Shown: positions 1-10,674, counted from the stretch's first letter. The stretch is DNA of 64,000 nt from Flavobacterium saccharophilum (GCF_900142735.1 NZ_FRBY01000005.1:496001-560000), one strand, 5' to 3'. The notes: generated by a model from the sequence alone, not told the origin. Numbers and translations: made by a program.

Positions 1-230
1 ATATAAGAACCATCAGCTCTTCTCACTTCTTTTTTGGTACGTACAACAACTGCAGTTGAAACAGCTCCTTTTTTAACGTTACCGTTAGGAGTTGCATCTT
101 TAATAGATACTACAATCTTGTCACCAACAGAGGCATACCTTCTTTTGGTACCTCCTAAAACACGGATAGTTAAAACTTCTTTTGCTCCCGTGTTATCTGC
201 TACTTTTAGTCTTGATTCCTGTTGTACCAT
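1..230 (-). CDS. rplN: 50S ribosomal protein L14 (partial, 3' end outside window)
   Basis: L14 is a large-subunit protein that binds 23S rRNA near the subunit interface. The minus strand from the ATG at 228-230 reads [19 protein letters not shown] and goes on with the family segment [16 protein letters not shown]. About 76 codons are present and the reading frame is intact up to base 1, so the truncation comes from the window edge and not from mutation. Only 2 bases separate its start from the stop of rpsQ, so it is the last visible gene of the S10 operon. Identity is certain from the conserved sequence and the gene order. Confidence 0.96.
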   Translation of the reverse strand, partial: MVQQESRLKVADNTGAKEVLTIRVLGGTKRRYASVGDKIVVSIKDATPNGNVKKGAVSTAVVVRTKKEVRRADGSY

Positions 231-232
231 AA

Positions 233-493
233 TTATTTAGCTCTTTCTAAGATTTCAACTAATCTCCAACATTTTGTTTTACTTAAAGGACGCGTTTCGC
301 TAATTCTTACAGTATCTCCAATGTTACAGTCGTTTGTTTCGTCGTGTGCAACGTATTTCTTTGTTTTCAACACGAACTTACCGTATAATGGGTGTTTTAC
401 TTTTCTTACTTCAGCAATAACAATAGACTTATCCATTTTATTTGAAGTAACAACACCTATTCTTTCTTTTCTTAAATTTCTTTTTTCTTCCAT
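233..493 (-). CDS. rpsQ: 30S ribosomal protein S17
   Basis: S17 is a primary 16S rRNA-binding protein of the small subunit with an OB fold. The 86 residues match the family length and carry the typical [14 protein letters not shown] start and the [18 protein letters not shown] segment. The start ATG is at 491-493. The gene lies between rpmC (17 bases upstream) and rplN (2 bases downstream), the standard S10-operon position, so it is surely cotranscribed with them. Confidence 0.97.
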   Translation of the reverse strand: MEEKRNLRKERIGVVTSNKMDKSIVIAEVRKVKHPLYGKFVLKTKKYVAHDETNDCNIGDTVRISETRPLSKTKCWRLVEILERAK

Positions 494-510
494 CTTTCAG
501 CAGAATACAA

Positions 511-702
511 TTATTGTAACTCTCTTTTAGTTAACTCTGTAGCTAATCTTGCAACTGTTCTTCTTACACTTCTAATTTGAAGTGGGTTCTCAATTGGAGA
601 AATAGCGTGAGCCATTTTTAGGTCAGCATATATTTTCTTAGTTTGACTAAGTTTTTCTTGCAACTCCGCTGCAGAAAGATCTTTTATTTCTGATTGTTTC
701 AT
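511..702 (-). CDS. rpmC: 50S ribosomal protein L29
   Basis: L29 is a small helical protein near the peptide exit tunnel of the large subunit. The 63-residue product begins MKQSEIKDLSAAEL and has the characteristic two-helix pattern and the RTVARLATELTKRE end. Length is normal for the family. It sits 13 bases downstream of rplP and 17 bases upstream of rpsQ in the same direction. Confidence 0.96.
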   Translation of the reverse strand: MKQSEIKDLSAAELQEKLSQTKKIYADLKMAHAISPIENPLQIRSVRRTVARLATELTKRELQ

Positions 703-715
703 AATATAAATTTAA

Positions 716-1141
716 TTATGCTTCGAAATCTCTAGCAACGACGAATTTAGTTTTTACTGGAAGCTTTTGAGCTGCAAGACGTAAAGCCTCTTTTGCAACT
801 GATAAAGGAACTCCTCCAACTTCAAACATAATTCTTCCGGGTTTAACAACGGCAGCCCAATATTCAACGGCACCTTTACCTTTACCCATACGTACCTCAA
901 GAGGCTTCTTAGTAATTGGTTTGTCTGGAAATATTTTGATCCATAATTGTCCTTCTCTCTTCATGAAACGAGTTGCAGCAATACGCGCAGCTTCGATTTG
1001 ACGAGACGTTAAGAACATTCCATCTTCATGTACAGATTTAATACCAAACATTCCATTAGAAAGTTCATGCCCTCTTTGAGAGTTACCTTTCATTTTACCT
1101 TTCTGTACCTTACGGTATTTTGTTCTTTTAGGCTGTAACAT
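716..1141 (-). CDS. rplP: 50S ribosomal protein L16
   Basis: L16 helps shape the A-site region of the large subunit. The 141-residue product starts [19 protein letters not shown] and contains the conserved [19 protein letters not shown] stretch near residues 82-100. Length agrees with the family. It lies between rpsC and rpmC, 19 bases after the rpsC stop, as in most bacteria. Confidence 0.97.
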   Translation of the reverse strand: MLQPKRTKYRKVQKGKMKGNSQRGHELSNGMFGIKSVHEDGMFLTSRQIEAARIAATRFMKREGQLWIKIFPDKPITKKPLEVRMGKGKGAVEYWAAVVKPGRIMFEVGGVPLSVAKEALRLAAQKLPVKTKFVVARDFEA

Positions 1142-1160
1142 TTTTCTTTAGTTTAAAAAT

Positions 1161-1922
1161 TTACTTTCTTTTACGAGCGTCTGGTTTTCCACCTTTATTA
1201 AAAGGCTTTCTGTCTCCTCTCGGAGAATCGCCACCTTTACCACCACCAGTTCCAGATTGTTTTTTATCCATTCCTGCAAGTGGAGAAAGATCTCTCTTTC
1301 CATAAACTTCACCTTTCATGATCCATACTTTGATACCCATTCTACCGTAAGTAGTATGAGCTTCAGCCAAAGCATAATCAATGTCAGCCCTGAAAGTTGA
1401 TAGAGGAATTCTACCTTCTTTGAAACCTTCTGAACGCGCCATCTCAGCACCATTCAAACGACCAGAAATCAAAACTTTAATACCTTCAGCGTTCATACGC
1501 ATAGAAGCAGCAATAGCCATTTTGATTGCACGTCTGTAAGAGATACGGCTTTCGATTTGACGAGCGATGCTTGTCGCCACAAGATAAGCATCTAATTCAG
1601 GTCTTTTGATTTCAAAGATGTTGATTTGAACCTCTTTGTCAGTAACTTTCTTAAGTTCCTCTTTTAACTTGTCTACCTCTTGTCCACCTTTTCCGATAAT
1701 GATACCAGGTCTAGCAGTAGTGATAGTAACGGTTACAAGTTTCAAAGTTCTCTCGATGATTACTTTTGATACACTAGCTTTTGATAAACGAGCGTGGATA
1801 TACTTTCTGATTTTGTGATCTTCGGCAAGTTTGTCACCGTAATCATTTCCACCATACCAGTTTGAGTCCCACCCTCTGATGATACCAAGTCTATTTCCAA
1901 TTGGATTTGTCTTTTGTCCCAT
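1161..1922 (-). CDS. rpsC: 30S ribosomal protein S3
   Basis: S3 lines the mRNA entry channel of the small subunit. The 253-residue product has the [18 protein letters not shown] start and a type-II KH domain with the [13 protein letters not shown] motif near residues 75-87. A lysine/arginine/glycine-rich C-terminal tail (about residues 220-253) is longer than in proteobacterial S3 and fits Bacteroidetes. It is 5 bases downstream of rplV. Confidence 0.97.
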   Translation of the reverse strand: MGQKTNPIGNRLGIIRGWDSNWYGGNDYGDKLAEDHKIRKYIHARLSKASVSKVIIERTLKLVTVTITTARPGIIIGKGGQEVDKLKEELKKVTDKEVQINIFEIKRPELDAYLVATSIARQIESRISYRRAIKMAIAASMRMNAEGIKVLISGRLNGAEMARSEGFKEGRIPLSTFRADIDYALAEAHTTYGRMGIKVWIMKGEVYGKRDLSPLAGMDKKQSGTGGGKGGDSPRGDRKPFNKGGKPDARKRK

Positions 1923-1927
1923 GCTGC

Positions 1928-2341
1928 TTAAGAATTGCTTTGTGTGTTATTGATAGCTCCAAGCACGATTGTTACGTGATTAGAACGTTTTCTTATTCTG
2001 TGTGCACGACCTTGTGGAGCTGGACGAAGTCTTTTCAACATCATTCCACCATCTACTCTGATCTCTTTAACAAATAATCCAGCCTCTTCTAAATTACCTT
2101 CACTATTTTTTTGCTCCCAGTTGTTGATTGCAGATAATAATAGTTTCTCTAATTTTCTTGAAGCTTCTTTAGAACTGAATCTTAAGATGTTAAGTGCTCT
2201 TTCTACCTTCTGACCTCTTACCAAGTCCGCTACTAAGCGCATTTTTCTAGGTGAAGTAGGGCAGTTATTCAATTTTGCGAAAGCAATAGACTTATTAGCC
2301 TCTTTTCTCGCATCTGCTGTTTCTCTTTTACGAACTCCCAT
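1928..2341 (-). CDS. rplV: 50S ribosomal protein L22
   Basis: L22 lines the peptide exit tunnel with its extended hairpin. The 137-residue product carries the family pattern [20 protein letters not shown] near residues 26-45 and the C-terminal [16 protein letters not shown] hairpin tip. A 6-base gap separates it from the upstream rpsS and 5 bases from rpsC. Length is slightly longer than the 110 residues of E. coli, with the extra residues at the N-terminus. Confidence 0.97.
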
Positions 2342-2347
2342 TGCTTC

Positions 2348-2626
2348 TTATTTTTTACCTTTATTTTTTGCTCCAGCATGACCTCTAAAAGATCTAGTTG
2401 GTGAAAATTCTCCTAATTTGTGACCTACCATGTTTTCTGTTACGTAAACTGGTACAAATTGACGACCGTTATGAACTGCGATAGTTTGTCCAACGAAATC
2501 TGGAGTAATCATAGAAGCTCTAGACCAAGTCTTTACTACACTATTTTTACCACTCTCTACGTTTTCCTGAACTTTCTTGTCTAACTTATAATGAACGAAA
2601 GGTCCTTTTTTTAATGAACGTGCCAT
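2348..2626 (-). CDS. rpsS: 30S ribosomal protein S19
   Basis: S19 sits in the head of the small subunit beside S13 and contacts the tRNA region. The 92-residue product starts [15 protein letters not shown] and has the conserved [19 protein letters not shown] motif. Length is typical. It lies 6 bases from both rplB and rplV in the expected order. Confidence 0.97.
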
Positions 2627-2632
2627 ATCTTA

Positions 2633-3457
2633 TTATTTCTTTCTACGTTCTACGATATACTTGTTACTCGGGTTTTTCTTAGAACGAGTTCTATAACCTT
2701 TTGCTGGTATTCCATTTCTTGAACGTGGATGTCCACCAGAAGAACGTCCTTCTCCACCACCCATTGGGTGATCAACAGGGTTCATTGCAACAGGTCTTGT
2801 TCTAGGTCTTCTTCCTAACCATCTTGTTCTACCTGCTTTACCAGATACAACTAATTGGTGGTCTGAATTAGAAACAGCTCCAATTGTAGCCGAACAAGTT
2901 AACAAGATCAATCTTGTTTCACCAGATGGCATTTTGATTGTAGCATATTTTCCATCTCTTGCCATTAATTGAGCAAATGTACCAGCCGAACGAGCGATTA
3001 CCGCACCTTGACCTGGACGTAACTCAATACAAGAGATTACAGTTCCTAAAGGAATTCTGCTTAAAGGCAATGTATTACCAATTTCTGGTTGAGATTCTGG
3101 ACCTGAAACTAATTTCTGACCAACTTTCAATCCGTTTTGAGCAATTACATAAGTTTTCTCTCCATCAGCATAAGCTAATAAAGCGATAAATGCAGTACGA
3201 TTTGGATCATATTCGATTGATTTCACTGTAGCCGGAATTCCGTCTTTAGTTCTTTTGAAATCAATAATACGATATCTCTGCTTGTGACCACCACCCGTAT
3301 AACGCATGGTCATCTTTCCTTGACTATTTCTACCTCCAGAGTTTTTTATCGGCGCTATCAAAGAGCGTTCCGGCTTATCAGTTGTAATGGCGTCATAACC
3401 ATTCACAACTCTAAATCGCTGACCTGGGGTAATAGGTTTTAATTTTCTTACTGACAT
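2633..3457 (-). CDS. rplB: 50S ribosomal protein L2
   Basis: L2 is needed for subunit association and peptidyl-transferase activity. The 274-residue product has the N-terminal [10 protein letters not shown] start, the central [15 protein letters not shown] motif and the C-terminal [18 protein letters not shown] segment, which includes the conserved histidine loop. Length is the family norm. It lies 9 bases from rplW and 6 bases from rpsS. Confidence 0.98.
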   Translation of the reverse strand: MSVRKLKPITPGQRFRVVNGYDAITTDKPERSLIAPIKNSGGRNSQGKMTMRYTGGGHKQRYRIIDFKRTKDGIPATVKSIEYDPNRTAFIALLAYADGEKTYVIAQNGLKVGQKLVSGPESQPEIGNTLPLSRIPLGTVISCIELRPGQGAVIARSAGTFAQLMARDGKYATIKMPSGETRLILLTCSATIGAVSNSDHQLVVSGKAGRTRWLGRRPRTRPVAMNPVDHPMGGGEGRSSGGHPRSRNGIPAKGYRTRSKKNPSNKYIVERRKK

Positions 3458-3466
3458 TTTTCTATC

Positions 3467-3757
3467 TTAGATATTGTTGTAAAAATCAATTGTTTCTCCT
3501 TCTTGTACTTGAACAATCGCTTTCTTAATTGCATTTGTCTTTCCACTGATCAAACCACTTTTAGTGTATTTTGTAGTTCTATCCGGTCTTACGTTCATCG
3601 TGTTAACTGAAACGATAGTTACTCCATAAGCAGCTTCAACAGCTTTCTTAATTTGAACTTTGTTTGCTTTTTTGTCAACAACGAATCCGAAGCGGTTTAA
3701 AACTTCACTTTCTTTGGTTACTTTTTCTGTTACTATAGGTCTAATTATGATACTCAT
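3467..3757 (-). CDS. rplW: 50S ribosomal protein L23
   Basis: L23 lies at the tunnel exit and is the docking point for trigger factor and SRP. The 96-residue product starts MSIIIRPIVTEKVTKESE and contains NKVQIKKAVEAAYGV, the family signature. Length is normal. The gene is 7 bases downstream of rplD and 9 upstream of rplB. Confidence 0.96.
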   Translation of the reverse strand: MSIIIRPIVTEKVTKESEVLNRFGFVVDKKANKVQIKKAVEAAYGVTIVSVNTMNVRPDRTTKYTKSGLISGKTNAIKKAIVQVQEGETIDFYNNI

Positions 3758-3764
3758 ATTCCTA

Positions 3765-4394
3765 TTATTTGCTTAAATTTTCTTCAATTAACTCCAAAGA
3801 ACCTTCCAAAAGCACTAAATTGTTAGTGTTTAAAATAGCGTAAGTGCTTAATTCTGAGCTAGTTACGACATTAGAAGCCTTTAAATTGCGTGAGGACAAA
3901 TATACATTTTTATTCGACTCTCCCAACACAAATAGAGATTTTTTATTTTCTAACCCTAAAGCTTTCAAAACGTTAATGAAATTTTTAGTGTTTGGCGCTT
4001 CAAAATTAAAGTCTTCAAGAACGATGATATTCGTCTCTTTTGCTTTGATTGAGAAAGCTGATTTTCTTGCCAATCTTTTCAAAGATTTATTCAATTTAAA
4101 TGAATAACTTCTTGGTCTTGGTCCGAAAACTGTTCCACCACCTTTAAACAATGGATTCTTAATACTTCCCGCACGAGCCGTACCAGTTCCTTTTTGTTTT
4201 TTAATCTTACGCGTACTTCCTGTCACTTCAGCTCTTTCTTTAGCTTTATGAGTACCTTGTCTTTGATTAGCAAGATATTGCTTAACATCAAGGTATACAG
4301 CGTGATTGTTTGGTTCAATTGCGAATACTGAATCAGAAAGTTGAACTTTTCTTCCAGTATCTTTTCCGTTGAAATCTAATACATTTACTTCCAT
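3765..4394 (-). CDS. rplD: 50S ribosomal protein L4
   Basis: L4 is an early-assembly protein whose loop reaches the exit tunnel. The 209-residue product contains the basic loop [19 protein letters not shown] and the [16 protein letters not shown] stretch, near residues 68-103. Its ATG overlaps the rplC stop by one base (TAATG), so the two are translationally coupled. Whether L4 represses the operon here, as in E. coli, cannot be told from sequence. Confidence 0.97.
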   Translation of the reverse strand: MEVNVLDFNGKDTGRKVQLSDSVFAIEPNNHAVYLDVKQYLANQRQGTHKAKERAEVTGSTRKIKKQKGTGTARAGSIKNPLFKGGGTVFGPRPRSYSFKLNKSLKRLARKSAFSIKAKETNIIVLEDFNFEAPNTKNFINVLKALGLENKKSLFVLGESNKNVYLSSRNLKASNVVTSSELSTYAILNTNNLVLLEGSLELIEENLSK

Positions 4395-5011
4395 TACTTC
4401 TGAATGATTACATAAGAGTTTTTATGTCCAGGAACACATCCTTTAATAACAAGTAGGTTCTTTTCAGCAACTACTTTTAAAACTCTAAGGTTTTGTACTT
4501 TTACATTATCTCCTCCCATTCTTCCAGCCATACGCATTCCTTTGAATACTCTAGATGGATAAGAAGAAGCTCCCACAGAACCTGGCGCTCTTAGACGGTT
4601 ATGTTGACCATGAGTTGCTTGACCAACACCACCAAATCCGTGACGTTTTACAACACCTTGAAAACCTTTACCTTTAGATACACCTTGTACATCTACAAAT
4701 TCTCCTTCAGCAAAAATAGAAACATCGATAAGATCCCCTAATTTTTGTTCAGTTGCGAAATCTTGGAATTCAACGACTTTTTTCTTAGCAACAGTTCCAG
4801 CTTTTTTAAAGTGACCTAAAGCCGCTTTAGTAGAATGTTTCTCGTTTTTGTCATCGAAACCTAGTTGCAACGCTTCGTACCCGTCAACACCTTTGGTTCT
4901 GACTTGGGTAACAACACACGGCCCAGCCTCGATTACTGTACAAGGAATGTTTTTCCCGTTTTCGTCGAAAATACTAGTCATGCCGATTTTTTTACCAATT
5001 AACCCAGACAT
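4394..5011 (-). CDS. rplC: 50S ribosomal protein L3
   Basis: L3 is an assembly initiator of the large subunit close to the peptidyl-transferase centre. The 205-residue product begins [19 protein letters not shown] and carries the [15 protein letters not shown] loop plus [13 protein letters not shown]. It is the first gene of the S10 operon here because rpsJ is placed in the upstream str operon. A consensus promoter lies 70-100 bases upstream of the start. Confidence 0.97.
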   Translation of the reverse strand: MSGLIGKKIGMTSIFDENGKNIPCTVIEAGPCVVTQVRTKGVDGYEALQLGFDDKNEKHSTKAALGHFKKAGTVAKKKVVEFQDFATEQKLGDLIDVSIFAEGEFVDVQGVSKGKGFQGVVKRHGFGGVGQATHGQHNRLRAPGSVGASSYPSRVFKGMRMAGRMGGDNVKVQNLRVLKVVAEKNLLVIKGCVPGHKNSYVIIQK

Positions 5012-5080
5012 AAATATTAATTATTAATTACTAAAATTCCCTTCAATTTGAAAATAACAGAAATTTCCAAACAGGGAGTG

Positions 5081-5112
5081 CAAAAGTAGACATTAAAATT
5101 GAATATACCAAA
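5081..5112 (-). promoter_or_regulatory. Promoter of the S10 operon (rplC start)
   Basis: On the minus strand the -7 box TACTTTTG (5081-5088) matches TAnnTTTG exactly. TTTG at 5109-5112 lies 20 bp upstream, the spacing of the Flavobacterium housekeeping sigma consensus. The leader to the rplC ATG would be about 65 nt and A/T-rich. Confidence 0.75.
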
Positions 5113-5362
5113 CAGTTGCAAAAATTAAATCGCTCATTATCACAATCAAACGACCTAAACAAGCATCTACAGATAAAAATTTATACCAAAAAATAAATCT
5201 TCATAGCCTAATCTCTAGCGATATTTTTCTTAACATTTAGGTAACCAACAAAAGAAAAAACATCGGCAACACCCTAAACAAAAGACATTTCACCAAAAGC
5301 ACGCAACAAAACCTCAAAAAGTAAACATCACAAAAAACAAAAATCCAAATCCACCCAGAAAC
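5113..5362. other. Gene-free spacer between rpsJ terminator and S10 promoter
   Basis: About 250 bases, rich in A and C on the plus strand, lie between the terminator after rpsJ and the promoter of rplC. I see no ORF, hairpin or repeat in it. It could hold upstream activating sequence for the ribosomal promoter, but nothing in the sequence proves that. Confidence 0.5.
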
Positions 5363-5395
5363 AAAAAAGCGAGACATTTCTGTCTCGCCTTTTTT
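5363..5395 (-). terminator. Terminator after rpsJ (end of str operon)
   Basis: Perfect 8-bp stem GCGAGACA/TGTCTCGC (5369-5376 and 5381-5388) with a TTTC loop, with a run of T on the minus strand directly after the stem (plus-strand A at 5363-5368). A T run on the plus strand as well makes it potentially bidirectional. Confidence 0.85.
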
Positions 5396-5413
5396 ATAAA
5401 ATATAACAAAAAA

Positions 5414-5719
5414 TTATACTTTTATCTCTACTTCAACTCCACTTGGCAATTCAAGTTTCATTAATGCATCAATAGTTTTAGATGAAGATGAATAAATATC
5501 AATCAATCTCTTGTATGACATTACTTCAAATTGCTCTCTCGCTTTTTTGTTAACGTGCGGAGAACGTAACACAGTGAAAAGTTTTTTGTGAGTTGGCAAC
5601 GGAATTGGACCTGTTACAACTGCTCCAGTAGTTTTTACTGTTTTTACGATCTTTTCAGCAGATTTATCTACCAACATGTGATCGTAAGATTTTAGTTTTA
5701 TTCTGATTTTTTGACTCAT
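5414..5719 (-). CDS. rpsJ: 30S ribosomal protein S10
   Basis: S10 belongs to the small-subunit head and doubles as NusE in antitermination. The 101-residue product starts [20 protein letters not shown] and has [22 protein letters not shown] split across residues 38-59. It follows fusA by 11 bases and is followed by a strong terminator, so it closes the str operon instead of opening the S10 operon as in E. coli. That arrangement is normal in Bacteroidetes. Confidence 0.97.
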
Positions 5720-5730
5720 TTTCTTAAGAA

Positions 5731-7887
5731 TTAAGCGTTACCTTTTGCTTTTTTAATTACAGCTTCTGAAATATTAGAAGGTGTTTCTGCATAGTGAGAA
5801 AACTCCATTGTTGAAGTCGCTCTACCAGAAGATAATGTTCTTAACGTTGTTACATATCCAAACATCTCTGATAAAGGCACATCAGCTTTAATAGTTTTAG
5901 CACCGTTTCTGTCACCCATGTCATTAACCTGACCTCTACGACGGTTGATATCACCTACGATATCTCCCATGTTTTCCTCAGGAGTAATAACTTCCATTTT
6001 CATGATTGGCTCCAAAATAATCGCACCAGCAGCCTTAGCTACCTCTCTATAACCCATTCTTGCAGCTAATTCAAAAGAAAGAGCATCAGAATCGACAGGG
6101 TGGAAAGATCCATCCGTCAAAGTTACTTTCAAACTATCCACTTGATAACCTGCCAATGGACCAGTTTTCATAGCTTCACGGAAACCTTTTTCTACAGAAG
6201 GGATATATTCTTTAGGAACGTTACCACCTTTTACTGCATTAATAAACTGTAATCCAACAGGAACTTTACCATCAACTTCGTCAGCTGGCTCAAGTGTAAA
6301 TACGATATCACCGAATTTACCACGACCTCCTGATTGTTTTTTGTAAGTCTCTCTGTGTGTTGCAGTTCTTGTAAACGCTTCTTTATACTCAACTTGAGGC
6401 TCACCTTGGTTTACTTCAACTTTAAATTCACGTTTCATACGATCAACTAAGATATCCAAGTGAAGCTCACCCATACCAGAAATAATAGTTTGCCCTGAAG
6501 CCTCATCTGTTCTAACAGTAAATGTTGGATCTTCTTCAGCTAATTTAGCCAAAGCCATACCCATTTTATCAACGTCAGCTTTAGTTTTAGGCTCAATAGC
6601 AATACCAATTACCGGCGCCGGGAATTTCATAGACTCAAGAATGATTGGGTGTTTTTCATCACACAATGTATCTCCAGTTTTAATATCTTTAAATCCAACA
6701 GCAGCCCCAATATCTCCAGCCTCAATGTATTCGATTGGATTTTGCTTGTTAGCGTGCATTTGGTAGATACGAGAAATTCTTTCTTTACTTCCTGAACGAG
6801 TGTTCAAAACATAAGAACCAGCATCCAAACGTCCAGAGTAAGCACGGAAGAAAGCTAAACGACCAACGAATGGGTCAGTAGCAATTTTAAATGCCAAAGC
6901 AGCGAACGGCTCTTTTACGTCCGGACGACGTAAGATTTTAGTTTGATCTTCTTCTAATAACTCAGCATCATCAGGATGAATTCCTTCAATACCTTCCTTA
7001 TCCATTGGAGAAGGCAAATATTTACAAACCGCATCTAACATGAATTGAACTCCTTTGTTTTTGAAAGAAGAACCAGCGATCATCGGAATGATAGCCATAT
7101 CCATGGTAGCAGCTCTTAAAGCGTTGTTGATCTCTTCTTCTGTAATAGAGTTTTCATCTTCCATGAATTTCTCTAAAAGATTTTCATCATAATCAGCAAC
7201 TGCTTCAATAAGAATAGATCTGTACTCTTTAACCTCTGCAACCATATCAGCAGGAATTTCAACAATATCAAAAGTCGCCCCTTGAGTTGCATCATGCCAA
7301 ATGATAGCTTGGTTTTTTACTAAATCTACAACACCTTTGAAATCATTCTCTTCACCAATTGGCAAAGTGATCGCAACAGCATTTGATTTCAACATATCAC
7401 GAACTTGTTGACAAACTGCCAAAAAGTTAGATCCTTGACGGTCCATTTTATTAACAAATCCCATACGTGGAACTCTATATTGATCAGCAAGTCTCCAGTT
7501 AGTTTCTGATTGAGGCTCAACACCATCAACAGCACTAAACAAGAAAACTAAACCATCAAGTACACGTAAAGAACGGTTTACCTCTACAGTAAAGTCAACG
7601 TGTCCAGGAGTATCAATAATATTAAAGTGATATGGCAATGATTCAGGCAAAAGCTTACCTTGCTCAGTTGGAAAATTCCACTCACAAGTTGTTGCAGCCG
7701 AAGTAATTGTAATACCTCTTTCTTGCTCTTGAGCCATCCAGTCCATTGTTGCAGCACCATCGTGCACTTCACCAATTTTATGCGACTTTCCAGTATAAAA
7801 AAGGATACGCTCAGTTGTTGTTGTTTTACCAGCATCAATGTGAGCAGCAATTCCGATATTTCTTGTATATTTTAAATCTCTAGCCAT
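5731..7887 (-). CDS. fusA: Translation elongation factor G
   Basis: EF-G is the GTPase that drives translocation and, with RRF, ribosome recycling in the cytoplasm. The 718-residue product has the P-loop AHIDAGKT at residues 15-22, the DTPGHVDF and NKMD GTPase motifs, and the C-terminal domains ending before IKKAKGNA. Full length for the family, in one copy in this window. It lies between rpsG and rpsJ with gaps of 10 and 11 bases, clearly cotranscribed. Confidence 0.98.
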   Translation of the reverse strand: MARDLKYTRNIGIAAHIDAGKTTTTERILFYTGKSHKIGEVHDGAATMDWMAQEQERGITITSAATTCEWNFPTEQGKLLPESLPYHFNIIDTPGHVDFTVEVNRSLRVLDGLVFLFSAVDGVEPQSETNWRLADQYRVPRMGFVNKMDRQGSNFLAVCQQVRDMLKSNAVAITLPIGEENDFKGVVDLVKNQAIIWHDATQGATFDIVEIPADMVAEVKEYRSILIEAVADYDENLLEKFMEDENSITEEEINNALRAATMDMAIIPMIAGSSFKNKGVQFMLDAVCKYLPSPMDKEGIEGIHPDDAELLEEDQTKILRRPDVKEPFAALAFKIATDPFVGRLAFFRAYSGRLDAGSYVLNTRSGSKERISRIYQMHANKQNPIEYIEAGDIGAAVGFKDIKTGDTLCDEKHPIILESMKFPAPVIGIAIEPKTKADVDKMGMALAKLAEEDPTFTVRTDEASGQTIISGMGELHLDILVDRMKREFKVEVNQGEPQVEYKEAFTRTATHRETYKKQSGGRGKFGDIVFTLEPADEVDGKVPVGLQFINAVKGGNVPKEYIPSVEKGFREAMKTGPLAGYQVDSLKVTLTDGSFHPVDSDALSFELAARMGYREVAKAAGAIILEPIMKMEVITPEENMGDIVGDINRRRGQVNDMGDRNGAKTIKADVPLSEMFGYVTTLRTLSSGRATSTMEFSHYAETPSNISEAVIKKAKGNA

Positions 7888-7897
7888 TTCTTACGAA

Positions 7898-8374
7898 TTA
7901 AAATCTAAAGTGAGAAAAAGCTTTATTAGCTTCTGCCATCTTGTGAGTATCCATTCTTTTCTTAACCGCAGCACCTTCTTCTTTAGCAGCAGCTAAACAT
8001 TCTGACGCTAAACGTTGTGCCATAGATTTTTCATTTCTTCTTCTAGAATAAAGTATCAACCACTTCATTGCCATAGAAATTTTTCTGTCTGGTCTAATTT
8101 GCATTGGAATTTGAAATGTAGCTCCACCTACTCTACGACTACGCACTTCTACGTGAGGCATAACGTTAGTTAAAGCATCTTTCCAAATTTCTAATGAAGA
8201 TTTTTCTGAATCTTGCTTCTTAGATTCGATAATGTCAATTGCATCATAAAATACTTTGAAAGCTGTAGATTTCTTACCGTCCCACATTAAGTTGTTCACA
8301 AAACGCGTTACCAATTGGTCGTTAAACCTCGGATCTGGTAAAAGTGGTCTTTTCTTTGCCGCTCTTTTTCTCAT
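7898..8374 (-). CDS. rpsG: 30S ribosomal protein S7
   Basis: S7 nucleates assembly of the small-subunit head. The 158-residue product starts MRKRAAKKRPLLPDPRF and contains the family stretch NLMWDGKKSTAFKVFYDA and the VEVRSRRVGGATFQIPM beta-hairpin. Length matches the family. It lies 23 bases after rpsL and 10 before fusA. Confidence 0.97.
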   Translation of the reverse strand: MRKRAAKKRPLLPDPRFNDQLVTRFVNNLMWDGKKSTAFKVFYDAIDIIESKKQDSEKSSLEIWKDALTNVMPHVEVRSRRVGGATFQIPMQIRPDRKISMAMKWLILYSRRRNEKSMAQRLASECLAAAKEEGAAVKKRMDTHKMAEANKAFSHFRF

Positions 8375-8397
8375 GTCTTTTTCTTAAAAGTTTTAAA

Positions 8398-8781
8398 TTA
8401 CTTTTTTGCTTCTTTTGGGCGTTTAGCACCGTACTTAGATCTTCTTTGCGTTCTTCCTGCAACCCCTGACGTGTCAAGCGCTCCACGAACGATATGATAT
8501 CTAACACCTGGTAAATCTTTTACCCTTCCGCCTCTAACTAATACTATCGAGTGCTCTTGTAAATTGTGTCCTTCTCCAGGGATGTAAGCATTCACTTCAT
8601 TACCATTTGTCAAACGTACACGCGCAACTTTACGCATTGCAGAGTTTGGTTTTTTTGGTGTAGTAGTGTAAACACGCGTACAAACCCCTCTTCTTTGAGG
8701 ACAAGAATCTAAAGCAACCGATTTACTCTTCTTAGTTATCTGAGTTCTTCCTGTTCTTACTAATTGTTGAATTGTTGGCAT
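8398..8781 (-). CDS. rpsL: 30S ribosomal protein S12
   Basis: S12 is the decoding-centre protein where streptomycin resistance arises. I take the ATG at 8779-8781, giving 127 residues starting [12 protein letters not shown]; a longer frame to 8865 adds 28 residues not found in the family and overlaps the promoter. Lysines are present in TTPKKPNSA (residues 43-44) and GRVKDLPG (residue 88), the wild-type residues at the classic streptomycin-resistance positions. It is the first gene of the str operon. Confidence 0.97.
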
Positions 8782-8835
8782 AATTAATACTAAAAATTTA
8801 TTATGTATATTAAATTCCCGCTTTTTACGGGGTTG

Positions 8836-8866
8836 CAAATGTATAAAATATTTTTCACTATACAAA
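8836..8866 (-). promoter_or_regulatory. Promoter of the str operon (rpsL)
   Basis: On the minus strand the -7 box TACATTTG (8836-8843) fits TAnnTTTG exactly, and TTTG (8863-8866) lies 19 bp upstream. This is the correct distance for the Flavobacterium vegetative promoter and places the transcript start about 50 nt before the rpsL ATG. Confidence 0.75.
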
Positions 8867-8964
8867 CGTTAATCCATTAATTTTCAATAACATTATTTAA
8901 GCTTATCTTTTTAGAAACAAACGACATATATTTTCAATACTTTTAACAAATCAAATTATCCCCC

Positions 8965-10665
8965 TTGAAACAGTTATTATACATATTATTTTTAAGCATA
9001 CCTCTAAGTTGTTATGCTCAAAATTTTCATCTAACAATTAAAGGAATAAACGACGCTGAAAACAAAACGATTGACTCCTTAAATTACTCCACTAAACACA
9101 CTAATATAAAGTCCTTATATGATGAAATAAACATTACCTCAGAAAAACTTTCCAAAAGAGGCTATTTAGACAATAAAATACTGGAAACAAAGAAGATAAA
9201 CGACAGCATCTATACATCAATACTTACGTTAAAATCAAGAACAAAACACATACATATATATATAGGTATAAATAATCCTTTTTTTCACTCCAACAAAAAC
9301 AAAAAGGACACTCTGATTTTACCATACGAAGAAGTCGAGACCTACCTAAATCAAAAAATAATCGAAGCAGAAAAACAAGGATTTGCATTAAGTAAAATAA
9401 AACTTGAAAATATACATAGAAAGAATTTGATAATTTTAGCAAGTCTTAATTTTAAATCCGAAAAAAAAAGGCAGGTAAATTCCATTATCCTAAATTACAC
9501 AAACAATAAAGACAAGACAAATTTCCCGAAAGGACACCTAAAACAACTTAATAAAAAGTACTTACACAAAACTTTTAATCAAGAAATTATCAAAGAAGTT
9601 TATAACGAAATAAACAGTTATGAATTCACAAACCAAACAAAATATCCAGAGATACTATTTACAAATGACTCAACTAAGATCTTCATTTATCTTGAAAAAA
9701 GAAAAGCGAACACTTTTGACGGATATATTGGATTTTCTAACGACAACGATGACAAAGTAAATATAAATGGATATTTAGACATCTCATTACTTAACACGCT
9801 TCATGCAGGAGAACAATTTTCACTATATTGGAAAAACGACGGAAACCAACAAACAACATTTAATACCAAACTAGAAATTCCGTACATATTTAAATCTTCA
9901 CTGGGACTAAAAGCTCAATTAAATATTTTCAAACAAGACAGCACTTTTCAAAACACAAAAACAGCAATCGATTTAGGCTACTATATTTCCTACCACTCAA
10001 AACTTTATTTAGGATATCAATCAACTGAATCTAGCGACATCCAAAACACAAACAGCAAAACAATAAGTGATTTCAAAAACTCCTATATCACTTCAAGCTA
10101 TGAATTCAAAAAAATAAATTACACAAATAACTTAATGCCGCAAAAAGCCAATTTAAATTTCGCGATTGGATTTGGAAAAAGAGATACAAATAACGACCCA
10201 AATACTGCCGAACCAAGCCAACAATTTTATATCAATCTGAATGCATCATATAATTTCAAGCTTAATGAAAAAAATTTCATTAACATAAATTCACAAAATT
10301 TTTATTTAAAAAGCAAAAACTACATTTCAAACGAACTATTTCGATTCGGAGGAATGAACTCCATAAGAGGCTTTTTAGAAAACAGCCTGCAATCCAACTT
10401 TAATTCATTAATTCTTACAGAGTACAGATACAAATTCTCAAAAAACATTTATGCAAACACAATTGCAGATTACGGGCTATATCAAGACTTAACAACCGCT
10501 ACAGAACCAAAAAAAATAAAGAATTTAATAGGATTAGGAATTGGCACCACAATTCAAACAACAAGTGGCTTACTAAAGATAACTCTGACAAACGGCGGCT
10601 CCAATACAAGCGAATTACAATTATATAACACTATCGTAAACTTATGTTATAATGTTAAATTTTAA
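8965..10665 (+). CDS. Omp85-superfamily outer membrane protein (POTRA plus beta-barrel)
   Basis: A 566-residue secreted protein of unknown exact role. It has a signal peptide ending SCYA before Gln19 and helical/strand POTRA-like repeats to about residue 235. A C-terminal barrel contains FRFGGMNSIRGF near residues 458-469, the conserved RGF-type loop-6 motif of the Omp85/BamA/ShlB superfamily. The last residues NLCYNVKF end in Phe, as outer-membrane barrels do. The start codon is TTG at 8965; no ATG gives a signal peptide. It diverges from rpsL. It is shorter than BamA (about 800) and closer in size to two-partner transporters or patatin-associated barrels, but no partner is adjacent. Confidence 0.7.
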   Translation: MKQLLYILFLSIPLSCYAQNFHLTIKGINDAENKTIDSLNYSTKHTNIKSLYDEINITSEKLSKRGYLDNKILETKKINDSIYTSILTLKSRTKHIHIYIGINNPFFHSNKNKKDTLILPYEEVETYLNQKIIEAEKQGFALSKIKLENIHRKNLIILASLNFKSEKKRQVNSIILNYTNNKDKTNFPKGHLKQLNKKYLHKTFNQEIIKEVYNEINSYEFTNQTKYPEILFTNDSTKIFIYLEKRKANTFDGYIGFSNDNDDKVNINGYLDISLLNTLHAGEQFSLYWKNDGNQQTTFNTKLEIPYIFKSSLGLKAQLNIFKQDSTFQNTKTAIDLGYYISYHSKLYLGYQSTESSDIQNTNSKTISDFKNSYITSSYEFKKINYTNNLMPQKANLNFAIGFGKRDTNNDPNTAEPSQQFYINLNASYNFKLNEKNFININSQNFYLKSKNYISNELFRFGGMNSIRGFLENSLQSNFNSLILTEYRYKFSKNIYANTIADYGLYQDLTTATEPKKIKNLIGLGIGTTIQTTSGLLKITLTNGGSNTSELQLYNTIVNLCYNVKF

Positions 10666-10674
10666 GGTTTAATT

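Noticed and set aside
1-230. rplN as a broken gene
   Set aside because: The frame is open to base 1; the truncation is only the window edge.
5012-5413. Hidden small gene or tRNA between rpsJ and rplC
   Set aside because: No ORF of meaningful length and no cloverleaf seen; only a terminator and a promoter.
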